A DNA stretch of 37,719 bases from Clostridiales bacterium. GTDB taxonomy: Bacteria > Bacillota > Clostridia > Oscillospirales > Acutalibacteraceae. Every line of letters starts with the position of its first letter. Position 1 is the first letter of the stretch. Below the pieces are notes generated by a model, which was not told the DNA's origin, made no database searches, and saw nothing but the letters and a program-made list of their open reading frames with translations. Positions 33,502-37,719 of the stretch are shown piece after piece. The stretch is taken from positions 1 through 37,719 of the forward strand of contig JAAYSC010000037.1 of the NCBI GenBank assembly GCA_012524025.1, written 5' to 3'. Position numbers and translations under genes: made by a program.

Positions 33502-35052
33502 TTAATGCTCTGAATTTTCTTGCCGGATTTTTTCGTTTGCCTGCCGTCTTTTGTTTAACTCTTTAACAATTTGCGCATGTTCCTCGTCGCTCAAGGGATA
33601 TTTTTGCGTTGGTATAACACTCAAAAGTCCGCCCAAGGCCGGCGGAACAGAAACCAAGAAAAATAGGGCTGTCATATAGGGCCGATATTGGGGCGACAAC
33701 CTGGGTATGCCGCCCTGTGCGATAAAGTTGTTTATCTCCACAACGCCTTGACCCGAAAAACCGACGATGCTGTAAACCAAAGCGCTGATCAGTGCTGCCA
33801 AACTCACACTTAACTTGCTTATAAAAGTCAGCCCCGACAAAAACAAACCGTCCGGCCTCATGCCGGTCCTATATTCTTCCAAGTCAACCGTATCGGCCAC
33901 CAACAAGCTTTGCAAAACGCTGTTAAAGCCGTTGGAAGCGCCGGCCAAAACGAAAAGTAGTGACGACACCGCTACATAGACCGCCTGCGTCATTTTTTCG
34001 GGCGCGCTCAAATAAAGAAAGAATAGGGACAAATAAGGTATAACACTTATAATATTAACCGTGTTGTAAACATGTATTTTCGAAAACCTCTGCGAGAGAG
34101 CGGGGCTTGCGACAACAGCGGCAAACTGACCCACAAACATGGTCCCGCCCCAAAGAGCCATGAAAAAAACATAGACAAAGGGGCTTTTACCGGCATAGTA
34201 ATAGGTTATAAGCGGTGTTACCGTCATGGGCAAGAGGGTTCTGGGGCTGCCCAAGGCGCCCGACAAAAGTATGCGTAAAAAGGGTTTGTTGCGCCAAACT
34301 GCTCCAAGGCTCTGTTTAAAGGATTGAGTTTTTTGTTGGGGTATAACCCTTTCTTTGGCAAAAATCCCGACCATTTGAAACATGACCCCACCCAAGGCGG
34401 AAAAAACAAAGGCAGCAATTATAAAGCCCGCCCGCTCGGCCCTTGCGGGTGCATTTTGCCCCGCACCCGACTCAAAAAAGGGGGCAAGTATTTTCCCCAG
34501 GGCAAGGGCACCCGACTGCATAAACATAAGGCCGATACCGCCGCCGACCATAGAGCCGATTCGGTACACGGAAAGCAACCTGTTGCGACCCTTGACCGAT
34601 TCGCTCATGAGGGTGGTTATACCCCACAAGGGCACATCCGCCATGGTTGAGATAAGCTCCCAAACCAAGTACACAAGGGCGGACCAAAAAACAATCAAGG
34701 CATTTTTGCCTTCGAAAAAACTTCGACTCGGGTCATAAAAACCAAAATTGGTAAAACAAAGTAAGGTGAAGACACTCAAAAAGAAAGGTGAAAAGATAAG
34801 ATAGGGCCTGCTCTTGCCCCAGCGGGTATTGGTTTTGTCAATCAGCGTGCCCATTATCAGGTCATTTACACCGTCCCAGACCCTGGCCGCCGCCATAATG
34901 GTTCCGACAAAAGCCGCCGGGATAAGCAAAGTAAATTGCAGATAATAAGCAAAGGAGGCAGCGATTATGGTTATGATCAAGTGTTCACCCGTTACGCCTA
35001 CAAAAAACGCTGCCAGTTCACTCAGACCGTAACTTGCCGGCCGCCTTGACAA
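33502..35052 (-). CDS. GPH-family sugar:cation symporter (MFS), copy 2
   Basis: About 516 residues and twelve helices, with ARVWDGVNDLIMGTLIDKT and KSRPYLI. I place the start at a TTG (35052) behind GAGGTG; the open frame extends to a GTG at 35079 without a ribosome site and would overlap the U32 gene. It and copy 1 arose by tandem duplication and have drifted well apart. The 23-base gap between them implies cotranscription. The Asp pair in the first cytoplasmic motif is kept in both copies, so both should be active. Confidence 0.9.
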   Translation of the reverse strand: MSRRPASYGLSELAAFFVGVTGEHLIITIIAASFAYYLQFTLLIPAAFVGTIMAAARVWDGVNDLIMGTLIDKTNTRWGKSRPYLIFSPFFLSVFTLLCFTNFGFYDPSRSFFEGKNALIVFWSALVYLVWELISTMADVPLWGITTLMSESVKGRNRLLSVYRIGSMVGGGIGLMFMQSGALALGKILAPFFESGAGQNAPARAERAGFIIAAFVFSALGGVMFQMVGIFAKERVIPQQKTQSFKQSLGAVWRNKPFLRILLSGALGSPRTLLPMTVTPLITYYYAGKSPFVYVFFMALWGGTMFVGQFAAVVASPALSQRFSKIHVYNTVNIISVIPYLSLFFLYLSAPEKMTQAVYVAVSSLLFVLAGASNGFNSVLQSLLVADTVDLEEYRTGMRPDGLFLSGLTFISKLSVSLAALISALVYSIVGFSGQGVVEINNFIAQGGIPRLSPQYRPYMTALFFLVSVPPALGGLLSVIPTQKYPLSDEEHAQIVKELNKRRQANEKIRQENSEH

Positions 35053-35068
35053 AACTCTCACCTCATAA

Positions 35069-37138
35069 TCAATCAACACCGCGAAAGCTCAATCCCCTGG
35101 TAAATTCGCCCAAGGCCTTTGAGCCTTCTTGATAGGCCCTTATAATCCTTTGGCACTCCCCTTTGTTTTCAAAGGAAAAGTAGAGTATTAAGTGGTCTAT
35201 GTTCTTTATCTCTTTCATCTTATCGGCTAAATATAGGGGGCGTGAGTTATAAACGGTTGAGTAACCGTGGGAACATTTGACGGGGAATTCAATGTTTTTC
35301 CTGTCAACCAGCCTACCCTGCCCCGGGCAGGTTTTACAGTCCCTTTCATTTGCTATGGGGCAGTTTCGCGTCAACATCAGCGGCAAGCGCCCGTAAGCCA
35401 TCAAGCCCCGCTCTATTTGGCCGCCCAGGTCGGCGGCTTGCGCCAAGCTCAACTCAAAAGACAGGGTGGCTCTTTTTGCACCCAGGCCTTCATAAGCTTC
35501 CAGGGCAAGGCTGTTAAAAATGTTGTTGCCGGGGCTTGCAAAAATTTCCATCCCTTTTTCTTTGGCCAGGGCCAAGGCATCAAGTGTGCCGACCCAGGCC
35601 GCCTTTATTCCCCCGGTTTTTAGCTCTTGCAGCTCTTTTTCATAAGAGCGACCCCCGTCAAAAAGAAGGCAAGGAGCCTCGGCAATCACCTTCACCCCAC
35701 TGCCTTCAAGCATTTTTTGAACTTCAAGGGCACTTTTTGACGGCACTATAAGCTCTTTTATGCCATGCAGTTTGTCGGGGATTTGGGCCGGATTATCAAA
35801 GCGCGCTATCAGGCCGGGTTCGCCCTTGGCCTCATATTTTTTAAAATCAATCTTTTTGTTTTCAAAGCTTTTCTTTTTTTCGGGCTCCGACAGGGCTTTT
35901 GCCAAGCCTTCCAGAGCTTCCCGCCTCAAGGCATTAATGGCGGAAAGGGCTATGTTTAAACCTTGCTCTATTTCTATATCAATCTTCCGCACATAAAAGG
36001 GGGTTCCCCCGCTTTTTTGCAGCTGGCTTGCGATTGTATCCCGGTCCAACTCCCTTGTTCTGGCCGCCTCGGCCTTAAAATCGCTTTTCAGGCTAAAACT
36101 CTTGCCTTGCGAGTGGGCGGAAAGTTTTACCGCCTGCCCAAGCCGGGCTTGAAAAGAAAAATCCACCGCAAAGGGTTGGCGTTTCTTTTGGTAAAGGGCC
36201 TTGAGTGACGGCAGAACCTTGCCGGCGGCCGTCACATCTTCTTTTTGCCTAATGCCAAACATATGGGGCCCCCGGTTCCCCTCATAATAACCTTGGGTGA
36301 AGCCCGAGCGTGAAAAAACAGCCCTTAAATCCGCTTCAATATTTTCCGTAAGCTCGCCCTTCAAGGCTTTTTTGCAAGCCGTTACGGCAGCTGCGACATA
36401 TTCGGGTCTTTTCATTCGGCCTTCGATTTTAAAAGACCTTACCCCCAAGGCTTGGAGCTCTTTGAGCCGGCTTATGAGCGACAAATCTTTTAAGCTCAAG
36501 TCATAACCCGTTCCGCCGCCGTTTGCCGCAAAGGGCAGGCGGCAAGGCCCGGCACAAAGGCCCCTGTTGCCACTGCGCGAACCCAAAAGAGAGCTCATGT
36601 AACACTTGCCCGAAAAACTCATGCACAGGGCACCGTGAACGAAAACTTCCGTTTCTATTTCAGAGTGCCCAACAAGTTCTTCTATCTCTTTGAAAGACAG
36701 TTCTCTGGGCAAAACAACCCGTTTAAAGCCCAAGTCGGCCAAAAGGCGCAAACCCGCCTTTGTGTGAACCGACATTTGGGTAGATGCATGCAAGGGCATA
36801 TCTTTGGCAAGGGACCTTATTGTTTTGGCAACGCCCAAATCCTGCACAATCAAGGCATGGGCCCCGGCTTCACAGGCGATTTGGGTCAGCCTGAGCATTT
36901 GGTCAAGCTCGGAATCGGCCATGAGGGTGTTGAGGGTAATGTAGGCCTTTACACCGTAAGAGCGGCAGTATTCGACAGCCGCGGCTATTTCATCATCATC
37001 AAAATTTGTTGCCGTGCGGCGGGCGTTTAGGGCCCTGCCGCCAAAATAAACAGCATCGGCTCCGCTTTGCACGGCAGCTTCGAGAGCTTCAAAGCTGCCT
37101 GCCGGAGCCAAAATTTCAGAATTTTTATGGACCGTCAA
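35069..37138 (-). CDS. Peptidase U32 family protein, RlhA/YrrO-like with C-terminal DUF3656
   Basis: A 689-residue protein. The N-terminus ILAPAGSFEALEAAVQSGADAVYFGG and the segment VHGALCMSFSGKCYMSSLLGSRSGNRGLCAGPCR are the U32 signatures, including Fe-S-type cysteines. The C-terminal half carries ARFDNP and NCPIANERDCKTCPG, with more conserved cysteines. E. coli RlhA of similar architecture hydroxylates C2501 of 23S rRNA, so an RNA hydroxylation role fits better than proteolysis. Its TTG start overlaps the zapA stop codon (TTGA), with no strong ribosome site of its own, so it depends on coupled translation. Confidence 0.9.
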   Translation of the reverse strand: MTVHKNSEILAPAGSFEALEAAVQSGADAVYFGGRALNARRTATNFDDDEIAAAVEYCRSYGVKAYITLNTLMADSELDQMLRLTQIACEAGAHALIVQDLGVAKTIRSLAKDMPLHASTQMSVHTKAGLRLLADLGFKRVVLPRELSFKEIEELVGHSEIETEVFVHGALCMSFSGKCYMSSLLGSRSGNRGLCAGPCRLPFAANGGGTGYDLSLKDLSLISRLKELQALGVRSFKIEGRMKRPEYVAAAVTACKKALKGELTENIEADLRAVFSRSGFTQGYYEGNRGPHMFGIRQKEDVTAAGKVLPSLKALYQKKRQPFAVDFSFQARLGQAVKLSAHSQGKSFSLKSDFKAEAARTRELDRDTIASQLQKSGGTPFYVRKIDIEIEQGLNIALSAINALRREALEGLAKALSEPEKKKSFENKKIDFKKYEAKGEPGLIARFDNPAQIPDKLHGIKELIVPSKSALEVQKMLEGSGVKVIAEAPCLLFDGGRSYEKELQELKTGGIKAAWVGTLDALALAKEKGMEIFASPGNNIFNSLALEAYEGLGAKRATLSFELSLAQAADLGGQIERGLMAYGRLPLMLTRNCPIANERDCKTCPGQGRLVDRKNIEFPVKCSHGYSTVYNSRPLYLADKMKEIKNIDHLILYFSFENKGECQRIIRAYQEGSKALGEFTRGLSFRGVD

Positions 37139-37485
37139 TTGCCGGGCTTGCGTGCACGAAGTGCTGCAAGCTCTTTGCTCAAGCGCTCGGCTTCCCTGCG
37201 TGAAACTTCAGCGTTTGTTTTTGCCCTGGCCGCATCTTCAAGGTATTCTTTGATTTGTGAGCGCAGGTTTTCGGCGCTGATTTCGGCCTTCTTTGCCTCA
37301 TCCGCATAGCTCAAGGCAGCCAGCACGGCCGCTTGCGTGACGGAAACCCTGGAGTTTTCCCTCATCGTTTTTGAAATTCGTGCGTCCAGGTCTTGACCCA
37401 AGGCCCTGACATAATCAAGGTTTTCATCTGTGGTGATGTTATAGTCCGCACCGCTGATAGTGAGTTTTGCCTTCTTTTTTTCCAA
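37135..37485 (-). CDS. zapA: Cell division protein ZapA
   Basis: A 116-residue cytoplasmic protein. The N-terminal 45 residues (KLTISGADYNITTDENLDYVRALGQDLDARI) form the ZapA globular domain and the remainder is a long charged helix that dimerises as a coiled coil. It bundles FtsZ protofilaments. Starts at TTG with GAAGGGTG eight bases upstream. In Clostridia zapA is often found next to the U32 gene, as here, so the pair is a conserved neighbourhood. Confidence 0.92.
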   Translation of the reverse strand: MEKKKAKLTISGADYNITTDENLDYVRALGQDLDARISKTMRENSRVSVTQAAVLAALSYADEAKKAEISAENLRSQIKEYLEDAARAKTNAEVSRREAERLSKELAALRARKPGN

Positions 37486-37549
37486 AGTTTTTCACCCTTC
37501 CGGCGGAAGAGCCCGCCTATATTAAGCCACTGTTTCTGTTTCGCTTGTT

Positions 37550-37555
37550 ATTATA
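37550..37555 (-). promoter_or_regulatory. Candidate -10 for the zapA-U32-GPH-GPH-dut operon
   Basis: A perfect TATAAT on the minus strand, 65 bases before the zapA start; at 17-base spacing the -35 is a poor TTTATT. The AT-rich tract 37551-37600 supports a promoter. Confidence 0.45.
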
Positions 37556-37663
37556 CTATATATATGTGCTCGAATAAAGGGATTTTATTTTATTGTATGT
37601 GTCAAGTAAACATTGGCAAAATATTCCTTTTGCTAAAAAATCAGTAAAAGCTTTGCAATTAAG

Positions 37664-37693
37664 GGTTAAACCTGACTGCGGTCAGGCTTAACC
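37664..37693. other. 13-bp inverted repeat of unknown role
   Basis: GGTTAAACCTGAC pairs with GTCAGGCTTAACC around TGCG, one mismatch. No T run follows on either strand, so it is not a normal terminator. Apart from the promoter, the 230 bases from 37486 to the window end contain nothing else I can name. Confidence 0.5.
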
Positions 37694-37719
37694 GCACAAC
37701 AATTATGCTTTTGATTCCC

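Noticed and set aside
37664-37693. Terminator at the right end
   Set aside because: The stem is good but no T run follows on either strand.

Overview
The window comes from a low-to-mid GC Firmicute, most likely a gut-type member of the Clostridia. The evidence is strong Gram-positive Shine-Dalgarno sites (AGGAGG, GAGGTG), frequent TTG starts, several short-signal lipoproteins, a yybP-ykoY type Mn2+ riboswitch, a ZapA/U32 gene pair and GPH-type sugar symporters. No rRNA, tRNA, CRISPR array, insertion sequence or phage gene was seen.

Region 1 (about 1-5,700) is accessory-looking and has a codon usage visibly different from the rest. It holds two S/T/E-rich lipoproteins, a lipid-anchored metallo-beta-lactamase-fold hydrolase of the ComEC/Rec2-like type, a tiny membrane protein, and facing them a DUF697-type GTPase with a one-helix membrane partner. 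Region 2 (5,700-11,400, minus strand) is an L-fucose catabolic operon: an ABC exporter, FucU mutarotase, a RhaB-family FGGY kinase and FucI isomerase. Region 3 (11,480-21,430) is mostly plus strand: YifB/ComM ATPase, an unrecognised soluble protein, an arylamine N-acetyltransferase, a GtrA protein (minus strand), a DUF1624 acyltransferase, an RlmB-type rRNA methyltransferase, a large membrane protein that looks like a catalytically dead heavy-metal P-type ATPase, and a lipoprotein with an acidic octapeptide repeat.

Region 4 (21,440-31,500) holds a GH38 alpha-mannosidase (minus), an EF-G-like GTPase (plus), a phosphate transporter with its DUF47 partner (minus), and a P2-type cation ATPase (minus) preceded by a Mn2+ riboswitch with a visible terminator/antiterminator switch. 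Region 5 (31,500-37,500, minus strand) is one tightly packed run: zapA, peptidase U32/RlhA-like, two tandem GPH symporters and dUTPase, the last overlapping its neighbour.

The two strongest second-look items are the pseudo-P-type ATPase at 17641-20286 and the riboswitch at about 31351-31465. The riboswitch argues that the adjacent 'calcium' ATPase exports manganese. The sugar theme (FucI/FucU/kinase, GH38, two GPH symporters) fits a glycan-degrading gut bacterium, but no fuculose-phosphate aldolase lies in the window.
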